Shown here: one piece after another, positions 40,367 through 54,469 of the stretch
How positions within the stretch are numbered: position 1 is the first letter of the stretch
Layout of the letters: the number at the start of each line of letters is the position of its first letter
DNA from: Microglena sp. YARC
Lineage: Eukaryota > Chlorophyta > Chlorophyceae > Chlamydomonadales > Chlamydomonadaceae
NCBI GenBank assembly: GCA_022414725.1
Contig: CM039464.1
Coordinates: 59,821,501 to 59,885,500 of the forward strand
DNA: 64,000 nt
Direction of reading: 5' to 3'
Translations under genes and position numbers: made by a program
The notes under the pieces: model-generated
What the model was told of the DNA's origin: nothing
Database searches by the model: none
What the model saw: only the letters and a program-made list of their open reading frames with translations

Positions 40367-41478
40367 ATGCCTCGAATTCCCAAGAGATTAACTAGGGAAC
40401 AACGGCAGTTGATAGTTGATCTGTCCCGGCAGGGTTTCTATAATGCTGCCATAGGTCGTCAGGTTCCGTGTAATCTAGAGACCGTTAGGAGATGGAAACC
40501 TGACGAACAGCTGCAAGGATTGGAGAAAGTGGACCTCGGGGAAAAGCCTCGACAAGTTCCGCAGTCCCCTTACAAGCAGCCCGTGAGGACGAAGATCAAG
40601 AGGATGGCCAAGACTGGTCTCTCTTCAAGATCAATAGCCTCAACCCTCACCCAAAAGCATGGGATCAGCATCTCTCACACCTCTGTGTGTAGGATTCTCC
40701 ATGGAGGCTGGAAGCCTCTGACCTGGCTGAAGGTTGGCAATGAGAGGAGCCTAGGTGGTGTAAACAAGAAAGCTAGAGTGGACTTCTGCCACAAGTGGAA
40801 AGACTCCAGGTCCAATGCTTTTGATACTTGGGTCTTCCTGGATGCAAAGGACCTTTACTGCTACAAATACCAGTTTGGGATTCTTGATTATGCATGGCAA
40901 GATGTCTCAAGAAGAAGGGCAGTGAGGCACCCCACACTTGGGGGCCAAACCAGGGACACCTTGGGTGTTTAGGTTCTATGGGGCTGTGGGCAAGGACTTT
41001 AAGTCTAAGCTGCATTTTGTGCCTCCCTCCCCTGACCCTAAAAACCTCAAACAGAAGAAGAGCTATGAAACCTTCAAGTCAGAGCACTTCATTGAGATGA
41101 TGAAAAATCTACATGAGGAGATCCAGACCTATACAGCTGGGAGGAGGGGGGGTGGCTACAAGCTCATCATGGATCATGCCAAGCAACACTTCTCCAAGGA
41201 CAGCAGGCCTGCCTTGGATAAGATGGGTGTGAAGGTGGTTAAGGATTACCCAGCACAATCCTGGGACTTGAACATCATTGAGAATGTATGGGGCATCCTC
41301 CAAGGCAAGATGTGTAGGAAGAATGCTAAGAGTGGACCTAACTGGAGGAAACTGATAGAGGCTGCATGGGCCAGCATTGAGCTCAAGTCTATCAATGCTC
41401 TTCATGCTGGATTCCAAGAGAGGTTGAAATTGGTGCACAATGAGGATGGAAAGTGGTGCTCTCCACCACTTAGTATGA
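40367..41478 (+). pseudogene. Transposase copy 7
   Basis: Loses a T near 40907 ('gtctcaagaag') and a C near 40932, then has a two-base difference close to the end ('gctctccaccac', 41458). Catalytic residues are all present across the frames. Confidence 0.85.
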
Positions 41479-42093
41479 CTGCTTTCAGATGTTGGGGTCT
41501 AGGTCTAGTGTGGATCTAGTGTCACATAGAATACTAAGATGAATGGGCATGCCATATGTGGCATGATGAGCAAGGACTTGTTGTTGTTTGGGATGATAAT
41601 AGTTACCCTTGAGTCCCAACTGCATGGCATTCACAACCTTGTCAATAAATATAAGAGTTGGGATTTTATGAGAATATTGATAACTATGTGTTACAAGACA
41701 CTATCCATGTTCATGATCCTCCCTTTGAAATTTGCCTCCCATCTCCACCAATGACACAATAAGGAAGACTGCCATTCTGCAACACTCCAAGTACATGTTG
41801 GTATGTTCTTTGAAAGTGACAGTCAACAAGATTGACAAGATTTGTGTAATACAATACAATAATACCATACTTACTTCAAGGGCATGGGTAGGTCCATCTC
41901 TTATGCGCTCATTGGGTATAATATCCATAATTTGCGAAAGCGCGTTGTTCAAAGTGCTCTCATGTGGTACGGTAGGAGGATGAAGGTACTGTAAATGTAC
42001 CGCCTTCCTTGGGCTTGGAAACGGGAGGCCTCGGCGTTGGAGCAATTTATTACCTTGTAAAAGTAGCATTTTGTATATTCCTACCCTCTTCCC

Positions 42094-43207
42094 ATGCCTC
42101 GAATTCCCAAGAGATTAACTAGGGAACAACGGCAGTTGATAGTTGATCTGTCCCGGCAGGGTTTCTATAATGCTGCCATAGGTCGTCAGGTTCCGTGTAA
42201 TCTAGAGACCGTTAGGAGATGGAAACCTGCCGAACAGCTGCAAGGATTGGAGAAAGTGGACCTCGGGGAAAAGCCTCGACAAGTTCCGCAGTCCCCTTAC
42301 AAGCAGCCCGTGAGGACGAAGATCAAGAGGATGGCCAAGACTGGTCTCTCTTCAAGATCAATAGCCTCAACCCTCACCCAAAAGCATGGGATCAGCATCT
42401 CTCACACCTCTGTGTGTAGGATTCTCCATGGAGGCTGGAAGCCTCTGACCTGGCTGAAGGTTGGCAATGAGAGGAGCCTAGGTGGTGTAAACAAGAAAGC
42501 TAGAGTGGACTTCTGCCACAAGTGGAAAGACTCCAGGTCCAATGCTTTTGATACTTGGGTCTTCCTGGATGCAAAGGACCTTTACTGCTACAAAATACCA
42601 GTTTGGGATTCTTGATTATGCATGGCAAGATGTCTTCAAGAAGAAGGGCAGTGAGGCACCCCCACACTTGGGGGCCAAACCAGGGACACCTTGGGTGTTT
42701 AGGTTCTATGGGGCTGTGGGCAAGGACTTTAAGTCTAAGCTGCATTTTGTGCCTCCCTCCCCTGACCCTAAAAACCTCAAACAGAAGAAGAGCTATGAAA
42801 CCTTCAAGTCAGAGCACTTCATTGAGATGATGAAAAATCTACATGAGGAGATCCAGACCTATACAGCTGGGAGGAGGGGGGGTGGCTACAAGCTCATCAT
42901 GGATCATGCCAAGCAACACTTCTCCAAGGACAGCAGGCCTGCCTTGGATAAGATGGGTGTGAAGGTGGTTAAGGATTACCCAGCACAATCCTGGGACTTG
43001 AACATCATTGAGAATGTATGGGGCATCCTCCAAGGCAAGATGTGTAGGAAGAATGCTAAGAGTGGACCTAACTGGAGGAAACTGATAGAGGCTGCATGGG
43101 CCAGCATTGAGCTCAAGTCTATCAATGCTCTTCATGCTGGATTCCAAGAGAGGTTGAAATTGGTGCACAATGAGGATGGAAAGTGGTGCTCCCACCACTT
43201 AGTATGA
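42094..43207 (+). pseudogene. Transposase copy 8, single frameshift
   Basis: One extra A in an A run near 42591 ('ctacaaaatacc') is the only break in 370 codons. A homopolymer error of this kind is a typical long-read consensus fault, so this copy may be intact in the real genome. Ala at residue 46, as in all copies to its right up to copy 13. Confidence 0.85.
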
Positions 43208-43822
43208 CTGCTTTCAGATGTTGGGGTCTAGGTCTAGTGTGGATCTAGTGTCACATAGAATACTAAGATGAATGGGCATGCCATATGTGGCATGATGAGC
43301 AAGGACTTGTTGTTGTTTGGGATGATAATAGTTACCCTTGAGTCCCAACTGCATGGCATTCACAACCTTGTCAATAAATATAAGAGTTGGGATTTTATGA
43401 GAATATTGATAACTATGTGTTACAAGACACTATCCATGTTCATGATCCCTCCCTTTGAAATTTGCCTCCATCTCCACCAATGACACAATAAGGAAGACTG
43501 CCATTCTGCAACACTCCAAGTACATGTTGGTATGTTCTTTGAAAGTGACAGTCAACAAGATTGACAAGATTTGTGTAATACAATACAATAATACCATACC
43601 TTACTTCAAGGGCATGGGTAGGTCCATCTCTTATGCGCTCATTGGGTATAATATCCATAATTTGCGAAAGCGCGTTGTTCAAAGTGCTCTCATGTGGTAC
43701 GGTAGGAGGATGAAGGTACTGTAAATGTACCGCCTTCCTTGGGCTTGGAAACGGGAGGCCTCGGCGTTGGAGCAATTTATTACCTTGTAAAAGTAGCATT
43801 TTGTATATTCCTACCCTCTTCC

Positions 43823-44937
43823 ATGCCTCGAATTCCCAAGAGATTAACTAGGGAACAACGGCAGTTGATAGTTGATCTGTCCCGGCAGGGTTTCTATAAT
43901 GCTGCCATAGGTCGTCAGGTTCCGTGTAATCTAGAGACCGTTAGGAGATGGAAACCTGCCGAACAGCTGCAAGGATTGGAGAAAGTGGACCTCGGGGAAA
44001 AGCCTCGACAAGTTCCGCAGTCCCCTTACAAGCAGCCCGTGAGGACGAAGATCAAGAGGATGGCCAAGACTGGTCTCTCTTCAAGATCAATAGCCTCAAC
44101 CCTCACCCAAAAGCATGGGATCAGCATCTCTCACACCTCTGTGTGTAGGATTCTCCATGGAGGCTGGAAGCCTCTGACCTGGCTGAAGGTTGGCAATGAG
44201 AGGAGCCTAGGTGGTGTAAACAAGAAAGCTAGAGTGGACTTCTGCCACAAGTGGAAAGACTCCAGGTCCAATGCTTTTGATACTTGGGTCTTCCTGGATG
44301 CAAAGGACCTTTACTGCTACAAATACCAGTTTGGGATTCTTGATTATGCATGGCAAGATGTCTGCAAGAAGAAGGGCAGTGAGGCACCCCCACACTTGGG
44401 GGCCAAACCAGGGACACCTTGGGTGTTTAGGTTCTATGGGGCTGTGGGCAAGGACTTTAAGTCTAAGCTGCATTTTGTGCCTCCCTCCCCTGACCCTAAA
44501 AACCTCAAACAGAAGAAGAGCTATGAAACCTTCAAGTCAGAGCACTTCATTGAGATGATGAAAAATCTACATGAGGAGATCCAGACCTATACAGCTGGGA
44601 GGAGGGGGGGTGGCTACAAGCTCATCATGGATCATGCCAAGCAACACTTCTCCAAGGACAGCAGGCCTGCCTTGGATAAGATGGGTGTGAAGGTGGTTAA
44701 GGATTACCCAGCACAATCCTGGGACTTGAACATCATTGAGAAATGTATGGGGCATCCTCCAAGGCAAGATGTGTAGGAAGAATGCTAAGAGTGGACCTAA
44801 CTGGAGGAAACTGATTAGAGGCTGCATGGGCCAGCATTGAGCTCAAGTCTATCAATGCTCTTCATGCTGGATTCCAAGAGAGGTTGAAATTGGTGCACAA
44901 TGAGGATGGAAAGTGGTGCTCCCACCACTTAGTATGA
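43823..44937 (+). pseudogene. Transposase copy 9
   Basis: Open from the start through the second catalytic Asp and into the third motif, where an extra A (44742, 'gagaaatg') breaks the frame right at the catalytic Glu. Another extra base lies near 44815. This is the first copy with Cys in place of Phe at residue 181 (DVCKKKG), a variant kept in copies 10-13. Confidence 0.85.
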
Positions 44938-45550
44938 CTGCTTTCAGATGTTGGGGTCTAGGTCTAGTGTGGATCTAGTGTCACATAGAATACTAAGATG
45001 AATGGGCATGCCATATGTGGCATGATGAGCAAGGACTTGTTGTTGTTTGGGATGATAATAGTTACCCTTGAGTCCCAACTGCATGGCATTCACAACCTTG
45101 TCAATAAATATAAGAGTTGGGATTTTATGAGAATATTGATAACTATGTGTTACAAGACACTATCCATGTTCATGATCCCTCCCTTTGAAATTTGCCTCCC
45201 ATCTCCACCAATGACACAATAAGGAAGACTGCCATTCTGCAACACTCCAAGTACATGTTGGTATGTTCTTTGAAAGTGACAGTCAACAAGATTGACAAGA
45301 TTTGTGTAATACAATACAATAATACCATACCTTCAAGGGCATGGGTAGGTCCATCTCTTATGCGCTCATTGGGTATAATATCCATAATTTGCGAAAGCGC
45401 GTTGTTCAAAGTGCTCTCATGTGGTACGGTAGGAGGATGAAGGTACTGTAAATGTACCGCCTTCCTTGGGCTTGGAAACGGGAGGCCTCGGCGTTGGAGC
45501 AATTTATTACCTTGTAAAAGTAGCATTTTGTATATTCCTACCCTCTTCCC

Positions 45551-46663
45551 ATGCCTCGAATTCCCAAGAGATTAACTAGGGAACAACGGCAGTTGATAGT
45601 TGATCTGTCCCGGCAGGGTTTCTATAATGCTGCCATAGGTCGTCAGGTTCCGTGTAATCTAGAGACCGTTAGGAGATGGAAACCTGCCGAACAGCTGCAA
45701 GGATTGGAGAAAGTGGACCTCGGGGAAAAGCCTCGACAAGTTCCGCAGTCCCCTTACAAGCAGCCCGTGAGGACGAAGATCAAGAGGATGGCCAAGACTG
45801 GTCTCTCTTCAAGATCAATAGCCTCAACCCTCACCCAAAAGCATGGGATCAGCATCTCTCACACCTCTGTGTGTAGGATTCTCCATGGAGCTGGAAGCCT
45901 CTGAACTGGCTGAAGGTTGGCAATGAGAGGAGCCTAGGTGGTGTAAACAAGAAAGCTAGAGTGGACTTCTGCCACAAGTGGAAAGACTCCAGGTCCAATG
46001 CTTTTGATACTTGGGTCTTCCTGGATGCAAAGGACCTTTACTGCTACAAATACCAGTTTGGGATTCTTGATTATGCATGGCAAGATGTCTGCAAGAAGAA
46101 GGGCAGTGAGGCACCCCCACACTTGGGGGCCAAACCAGGGACACCTTGGGTGTTTAGGTTCTATGGGGCTGTGGGCAAGGACTTTAAGTCTAAGCTGCAT
46201 TTTGTGCCTCCCTCCCCTGACCCTAAAAACCTCAAACAGAAGAAGAGCTATGAAACCTTCAAGTCAGAGCACTTCATTGAGATGATGAAAAATCTACATG
46301 AGGAGATCCAGACCTATACAGCTGGGAGGAGGGGGGGTGGGCTACAAGCTCATCATGGATCATGCCAAGCAACACTTCTCCAAGGACAGCAGGCCTGCCT
46401 TGGATAAGATGGGTGTGAAGGTGGTTAAGGATTACCCAGCACAATCCTGGGACTTGAACATCATTGAGAATGTATGGGGCATCCTCCAAGGCAAGATGTG
46501 TAGGAAGAATGCTAAGAGTGGACCTAACTGGAGGAAACTGATAGAGGCTGCATGGGCCAGCATTGAGCTCAAGTCTATCAATGCTCTTCATGCTGGATTC
46601 CAAGAGAGGTTGAAATTGGTGCACAATGAGGATGGAAAGTGGTGCTCCCACCACTTAGTATGA
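45551..46663 (+). pseudogene. Transposase copy 10
   Basis: Loses a G near 45890 ('catggagctgg') and gains one near 46340 ('gggtgggctac'). The rest is consensus. Confidence 0.85.
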
Positions 46664-47281
46664 CTGCTTTCAGATGTTGGGGTCTAGGTCTAGTGTGGAT
46701 CTAGTGTCACATAGAATACTAAGATGATGATGGGCATGCCATATGTGGCATGATGAGCAAGGACTTGTTGTTGTTTGGGATGATAATAGTTACCCTTGAG
46801 TCCCAACTGCATGGCATTCACAACCTTGTCAATAAATATAAGAGTTGGGATTTTATGAGAATATTGATAACTATGTGTTACAAGACACTATCCATGTTCA
46901 TGATCCCTCCCTTTGAAATTTGCCTCCCATCTCCACCAATGACACAATAAGGAAGACTGCCATTCTGCAACACTCCAAGTACATGTTGGTATGTTCTTTG
47001 AAAGTGACAGTCAACAAGATTGACAAGATTTGTGTAATACAATACAATAATACCATACTTACTTCAAGGGCATGGGTAGGTCCATCTCTTATGCGCTCAT
47101 TGGGTATAATATCCATAATTTGCGAAAGCGCGTTGTTCAAAGTGCTCTCATGTGGTACGGTAGGAGGATGAAGGTACTGTAAATGTACCGCCTTCCTTGG
47201 GCTTGGAAACGGGAGGCCTCGGCGTTGGAGCAATTTATTACCTTGTAAAAGTAGCATTTTGTATATTCCTACCCTCTTCCC

Positions 47282-48393
47282 ATGCCTCGAATTCCCAAGA
47301 GATTAACTAGGGAACAACGGCAGTTGATAGTTGATCTGTCCCGGCAGGGTTTCTATAATGCTGCCATAGGTCGTCAGGTTCCGTGTAATCTAGAGACCGT
47401 TAGGAGATGGAAACCTGCCGAACAGCTGCAAGGATTGGAGAAAGTGGACCTCGGGGAAAAGCCTCGACAAGTTCCGCAGTCCCCTTACAAGCAGCCCGTG
47501 AGGACGAAGATCAAGAGGATGGCCAAGACTGGTCTCTCTTCAAGATCAATAGCCTCAACCCTCACCCAAAAGCATGGGATCAGCATCTCTCACACCTCTG
47601 TGTGTAGGATTCTCCATGGAGGCTGGAAGCCTCTGAACCTGGCTGAAGGTTGGCAATGAGAGGAGCCTAGGTGGTGTAAACAAGAAAGCTAGAGTGGACT
47701 TCTGCCACAAGTGGAAAGACTCCAGGTCCAATGCTTTTGATACTTGGGTCTTCCTGGATGCAAAGGACCTTTACTGCTACAAATACCAGTTTGGGATTCT
47801 TGATTATGCATGGCAAGATGTCTGCAAGAAGAAGGGCAGTGAGGCACCCCCACACTTGGGGCCAAACCAGGGACACCTTGGGTGTTTAGGTTCTATGGGG
47901 CTGTGGGCAAGGACTTTAAGTCTAAGCTGCATTTTGTGCCTCCCTCCCCTGACCCTAAAAACCTCAAACAGAAGAAGAGCTATGAAACCTTCAAGTCAGA
48001 GCACTTCATTGAGATGATGAAAAATCTACATGAGGAGATCCAGACCTATACAGCTGGGAGGAGGGGGGTGGCTACAAGCTCATCATGGATCATGCCAAGC
48101 AACACTTCTCCAAGGACAGCAGGCCTGCCTTGGATAAGATGGGTGTGAAGGTGGTTAAGGATTACCCAGCACAATCCTGGGACTTGAACATCATTGAGAA
48201 TGTATGGGGCATCCTCCAAGGCAAGATGTGTAGGAAGAATGCTAAGAGTGGACCTAACTGGAGGAAACTGATTGAGGCTGCATGGGCCAGCATTGAGCTC
48301 AAGTCTATCAATGCTCTTCATGCTGGATTCCAAGAGAGGTTGAAATTGGTGCACAATGAGGATGGAAAGTGGTGCTCCCACCACTTAGTATGA
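47282..48393 (+). pseudogene. Transposase copy 11
   Basis: Three single-base shifts: an extra base near 47637 ('tgaacctggc'), a lost G near 47861 and a lost G near 48065. The Cys181 variant is present. Confidence 0.85.
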
Positions 48394-49009
48394 CTGCTTT
48401 CAGATGTTGGGGTCTAGGTCTAGTGTGGATCTAGTGTCACATAGAATACTAAGATGAATGGGCATGCCATATGTGGCATGATGAGCAAGGACTTGTTGTT
48501 GTTTGGGATGATAATAGTTACCCTTGAGTCCCAACTGCATGGCATTCACAACCTTGTCAATAAATATAAGAGTTGGGATTTTATGAGAATATTGATAACT
48601 ATGTGTTACAAGACACTATCCATGTTCATGATCCCTCCTTTGAAATTTGCCTCCCATCTCCACCAATGACACAATAAGGAAGACTGCCATTCTGCAACAC
48701 TCCAAGTACATGTTGGTATGTTCTTTGAAAGTGACAGTCAACAAGATTGACAAGATTTGTGTAATACAATACAATAATACCATACCTTACTTCAAGGGCA
48801 TGGGTAGGTCCATCTCTTATGCGCTCATTGGGTATAATATCCATAATTTGCGAAAGCGCGTTGTTCAAAGTGCTCTCATGTGGTACGGTAGGAGGATGAA
48901 GGTACTGTAAATGTGACGCCTTCCTTGGGCTTGGAAACGGGAGGCCTCGGCGTTGGAGCAATTTATAACCTTGTAAAAGTAGCATTTCGTATATTCCTAC
49001 CCTCTTCCC

Positions 49010-50119
49010 ATGCCTCGAATTCCCAAGAGATTAACTAGGGAACAACGGCAGTTGATAGTTGATCTGTCCCGGCAGGGTTTCTATAATGCTGCCATAGGTC
49101 GTCAGGTTCCGTGTAATCTAGAGACCGTTAGGAGATGGAAACCTGCCGAACAGCTGCAAGGATTGGAGAAAGTGGACCTCGGGGAAAAGCCTCGACAAGT
49201 TCCGCAGTCCCCTTACAAGCAGCCCGTGAGGACGAAGATCAAGAGGATGGCCAAGACTGGTCTCTCTTCAAGATCAATAGCCTCAACCCTCACCCAAAAG
49301 CATGGGATCAGCATCTCTCACACCTCTGTGTGTAGGATTCTCCATGGAGCTGGAAGCCTCTGACCTGGCTGAAGGTTGGCAATGAGAGGAGCCTAGGTGG
49401 TGTAAACAAGAAAGCTAGAGTGGACTTCTGCCACAAGTGGAAAGACTCCAGGTCAATGCTTTTGATACTTGGGTCTTCCTGGATGCAAAGGACCTTTACT
49501 GCTACAAATACCAGTTTGGGATTCTTGATTATGCATGGCAAGATGTCTGCAAGAAGAAGGGCAGTGAGGCACCCCCACACTTGGGGGCCAAACCAGGGAC
49601 ACCTTGGGTGTTTAGGTTCTATGGGGCTGTGGGCAAGGACTTTAAGTCTAAGCTGCATTTTGTGCCTCCCTCCCCTGACCCTAAAAACCTCAAACAGAAG
49701 AAGAGCTATGAAACCTTCAAGTCAGAGCACTTCATTGAGATGATGAAAAATCTACATGAGGAGATCCAGACCTATACAGCTGGGAGGAGGGGGGGTGGCT
49801 ACAAGCTCATCATGGATCATGCCAAGCAACACTTCTCCAAGGACAGCAGGCCTGCCTTGGATAAGATGGGTGTGAAGGTGGTTAAGGATTACCCAGCACA
49901 ATCCTGGGACTTGAACATCATTGAGAATGTATGGGGCATCCTCCAAGGCAAGATGTGTAGGAAGAATGCTAAGAGTGGACCTAACTGGAGGAAACTGATT
50001 GAGGCTGCATGGGCCAGCATTGAGCTCAAGTCTATCAATGCTCTTCATGCTGGATTCAAGAGAGGTTGAAATTGGTGCACAATGAGGATGGAAAGTGGTG
50101 CTCCCACCACTTAGTATGA
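49010..50119 (+). pseudogene. Transposase copy 12
   Basis: Three lost bases, near 49350 ('catggagctgg', also seen in copy 10), 49454 ('aggtcaatgc') and 50056 ('ggattcaag'). The spacer before it differs at a few places ('gtaaatgtgacgcc', 'cattaacgtatatt'-type changes around 48914-48990). Confidence 0.85.
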
Positions 50120-50730
50120 CTGCTTTCAGATGTTGGGGTCTAGGTCTAGTGTGGATCTAGTGTCACATAGAATACTAAGATGAATGGGCATGCCATATGT
50201 GGCATGATGAGCAAGGACTTGTTGTTGTTTGGGATGATAATAGTTACCCTTGAGTCCCAACTGCATGGCATTCACAACCTTGTCAATAAATATAAGAGTT
50301 GGGATTTTATGAGAATATTGATAACTATGTGTTACAAGACACTATCCATGTTCATGATCCCTCCCTTTGAAATTTGCCTCCCATCTCCACCAATGACACA
50401 ATAAGGAAGACTGCCATTCTGCAACACTCCAAGTACATGTTGGTATGTTCTTTGAAAGTGACAGTCAACAAGATTGACAAGATTTGTGTAATACAATACA
50501 ATAATACCATACTTCAAGGGCATGGGTAGGTCCATCTCTTATGCGCTCATTGGGTATAATATCCATAATTTGCGAAAGCGCGTTGTTCAAGTGCTCTCAT
50601 GTGGTACGGTAGGAGGATGAAGGTACTGTAAATGTACCGCCTTCCTTGGGCTTGGAAACGGGAGGCCTCGGCGTTGGAGCAATTTATTACCTTGTAAAAG
50701 TAGCATTTTGTATATTCCTACCCTCTTCCC

Positions 50731-51845
50731 ATGCCTCGAATTCCCAAGAGATTAACTAGGGAACAACGGCAGTTGATAGTTGATCTGTCCCGGCAGGGTT
50801 TCTATAATGCTGCCATAGGTCGTCAGGTTCCGTGTAATCTAGAGACCGTTAGGAGATGGAAACCTGCCGAACAGCTGCAAGGATTGGAGAAAGTGGACCT
50901 CGGGGAAAAGCCTCGACAAGTTCCGCAGTCCCCTTACAAGCAGCCCGTGAGGACGAAGATCAAGAGGATGGCCAAGACTGGTCTCTCTTCAAGATCAATA
51001 GCCTCAACCCTCACCCAAAAGCATGGGATCAGCATCTCTCACACCTCTGTGTGTAGGATTCTCCATGGAGGCTGGAAGCCTCTGACTGGCTGAAGGTTGG
51101 CAATGAGAGGAGCCTAGGTGGTGTAAACAAGAAAGCTAGAGTGGACTTCTGCCACAAGTGGAAAGACTCCAGGTCCAATGCTTTTGATACTTGGGTCTTC
51201 CTGGATGCAAAGGACCTTTACTGCTACAAATACCAGTTTGGGATTCTTGATTATGCATGGCAAGATGTCTGCAAGAAGAAGGGCAGTGAGGCACCCCCAC
51301 ACTTGGGGGCCAAACCAGGGACACCTTGGGTGTTTAGGTTCTATGGGCTGTGGGCAAGGACTTTAAGTCTAAGCTGCATTTTGTGCCTCCCTCCCCTGAC
51401 CCTAAAAACCTCAAACAGAAGAAGAGCTATTGAAACCTTCAAGTCAGAGCACTTCATTGAGATGATGAAAAATCTACATGAGGGAGATCCAGACCTATAC
51501 AGCTGGGAGGAGGGGGGGTGGCTACAAGCTCATCATGGATCATGCCAAGCAACACTTCTCCAAGGACAGCAGGCCTGCCTTGGATAAGATGGTGTGAAGG
51601 TGGTTAAGGATTACCCAGCACAATCCTGGGGACTTGAACATCATTGAGAATGTATGGGGCATCCTCCAAGGCAAGATGTGTAGGAAGAATGCTAAGAGTG
51701 GACCTAACTGGAGGAAACTGATTAGAGGCTGCATGGGCCAGCATTGAGCTCAAGTCTATCAATGCTCTTCATGCTGGATTCCAAGAGAGGTTGAAATTGG
51801 TGCACAATGAGGATGGAAAAGTGGTGCTCCCACCACTTAGTATGA
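50731..51845 (+). pseudogene. Transposase copy 13, many small indels
   Basis: At least eight single-base indels (for example near 51087, 51345, 51431, 51483, 51591, 51630, 51723 and 51821), against one to three in the copies to the left. The rise begins at this unit and continues to the gap. Confidence 0.85.
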
Positions 51846-52541
51846 CTGCTTTCAGATGTTGGGGTCTAGGTCTAGTGTGGATCTAGTGTCACATAGAATA
51901 CTAAGATGAATGGGCATGCCATATGTGCATGATGAGCAAGGACTTGTTGTTGTTTGGGATGAAATAGTTACCCTTTTGAGTCCCAACTGCATGGCATTCA
52001 CAACCTTGTCAATAAATATAAGAGTTGGGATTTTATGAGAATATTGATAACTATGTGTTACAAGACACTATCCATGTTCATGATCCCTCCCTTTGAAATT
52101 TGCCTCCCATCTCTCACCAATGAACAATAAGGAAGACTGCCATTCTGCAACACTCCAAGTACATGTTGGTATGTTCTTTGAAAGTGACAGTCAACAAGAT
52201 TGACAAGATTTGTGTAATACAATACAATAATACCACCTTACTTCAAGGGCATGGGTAGGTCCATCTCTTATGCGCTCATTGGGTATATATCCATAATTTT
52301 GCGAACGTTTGTTTTGTTAAGCGTCGTGTGTTCAAAAGTGCTCTCTCATGTGGTACGGTAGGAGTGTTGTAGGTGGCTTGGATGAAGGTACTGTAAAATG
52401 TACCGTTCTTGGGCTTGGCAAACGGGCGAGGCCTTCGTGTTGTAGGTGGGGGGTGGATTGGCGTTGAGGAGCATTTATAACCTTGTAAAGTAGCATGTCT
52501 TTTTGTTATATTGGCCTACTTTTTTTTGTGTTGCCTCTTCC

Positions 52542-53770
52542 ATGCCTCGAATTTCCAAGAGATTAACTAGTGGGTACACAACGGCAGTTGATAGTTGATC
52601 TGTCCCGGCAGGTTTCTATAATGCTGCATAGGTCGTCAAGGTTTCCGTGTAATCTAGAGACTCGTTAGGAATGGAAACCTGACGAACAGGCAGATTGGAG
52701 AAAGTGGGACTTCGGAAAAGCTCGACAAGTTCCGCAGTCCCTTACAAGCAGCCCGTGAGGACGAAAGATCAGAGGATGGCCAAGCACTGGTCTCTCTTCA
52801 AGATCAATAGTTTGACGAACCTTCATCCGTACAGAAAGTGTATGGGATCAGCATCTCTCACACCTCTGTGTGTTAGGATTCTCCATGGAGGCTGGGATGG
52901 AGTCTCTAATGTTGGCTGAAGGGTTGCAATGAGAGGACCTATTGGTGTAAACAAGAAAGCTAGAGTGGACTTCTGCCACAAGTGGATCAAAGGACTTCCA
53001 GGTCAATGCTTTTTGATTACTTTGGTCTTCCTGGATGCCAAAGGACCTTTAACTGCTACCAAATACCAGTTTGGGATTCTTGATTATGCATGGCAAGATG
53101 ATATGCAAGAAGAAGGCAGTGAGGCCCCACACTTGGGGCCAAACAGGACACTTGGTTTTAGATCTCTATTGGGGCTGTCTTATGGGCAGGACTTTAAGGT
53201 CTAAAGCTGCATTTTGATGTCTCCCCTCCCCTGACCCTAAAAAACCTCAAACAGAAGGAAGAGCTATGAACCATTCAAAGTTCAGAGCACTTCATTGAGA
53301 TGATGAAAATCTACATGAGAGAGATCCAGGATTTTCGATTATACCAGCTGGGAGGAGGGGGGTGGGCCGGCTACAAGGTCTCATTCATGGATATCTATTC
53401 CATTGGCCAAGGCATACCACCTTCTCCATAGGACAAGCAAGGCCTGCCCTTGGGATAAGGATGGGTGTGAAGGTGGTTAAGGTATTTGTGCCAAGCACAG
53501 ATCCTGGGACTGACATCATTGAGGAATATTACGTTGGGGCCATTTCCTGCCAAATGGCATATAAGGGTGTGTGATAGAAAGGATGCTAGAGTGGACTTGA
53601 GGAGGAAATGATTGAGGCTGCATCGGCAGTCTTGAGACAAGTCTTATTCAATTTTGCTCTCGTGCTGGATTCAAGGGAGATGTTGAATTTTGTGCACAAT
53701 TAGAGGATGGTGAAATTGGTCTCACTCTCTCGTGTGGATGTTTCAGGAGTGTTTTGGGGTTCTTAGGTAG
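52542..53770 (+). pseudogene. Transposase copy 14, heavily corrupted
   Basis: Still alignable along its length (for example 'gcctcgaatttccaagagat', 'gcagtcccttacaagcagcc'), but with indels every 10-20 bases, and the unit is longer than the others (start-to-start distance of 1,813 bp from copy 13). Inserted bases are often G or T. Confidence 0.75.
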
Positions 53771-54469
53771 TGTGGCTTAGGTGGTCACATAGAATATAAG
53801 AGTGAATGGCTTGTCTTATGTTATATTTGATTCGAGGGAACTGTGGTGTTGTTTGGTATGGAGTTAGTTACCCTTGAAGTGCCAGTGCTGGCATTCACAG
53901 TCTTTTTTGAGTTCGAATAGGATTAAGATTGGTATTTATGAGTTGATTTTAATTATGTGTTACTCAAGCATTTTATCCGGGATTGTTCAATGCTCCTCCT
54001 TCTTTGAGTGAATTTGCCTCCATCTTCCCCACTCGACCGATAGGTAAGGATAGGACTGGTGGTTCTGTGTTGGAGACACGTTCCGAGAGTGTGTTATCGG
54101 TGTTGGTATGTTTCTTGAAAGTGACAGTCAACAAGATTGACAAATCGCTGTAATACAAACAATTTTATATCATACCTTCATTCAAGGATGGGATAGGTGG
54201 TGGTTTCAGTGCTCTTGAGGGCTCCTTTGGGATGTTGGGTCGTTATATCATTATAGGTGGTGTGATGAAGCGCGTTGTGTGTCAAGCAGGTGCGTGCTGT
54301 ACTGTGTGTGGTACGGTAGGAGGATATGGGGAAGGTTAGAGAGTCGGTTAATTGTTACCGGCCTTAGTGCCTTGGTGGCTTTCTAGTTGTTGGGGCTCCG
54401 CTTGGATGGTGTGGTCAGTATTGTGTTGTAGCTTTGGTTATAGGGAGTTAGTGAGCATGTTTGTGGTAG

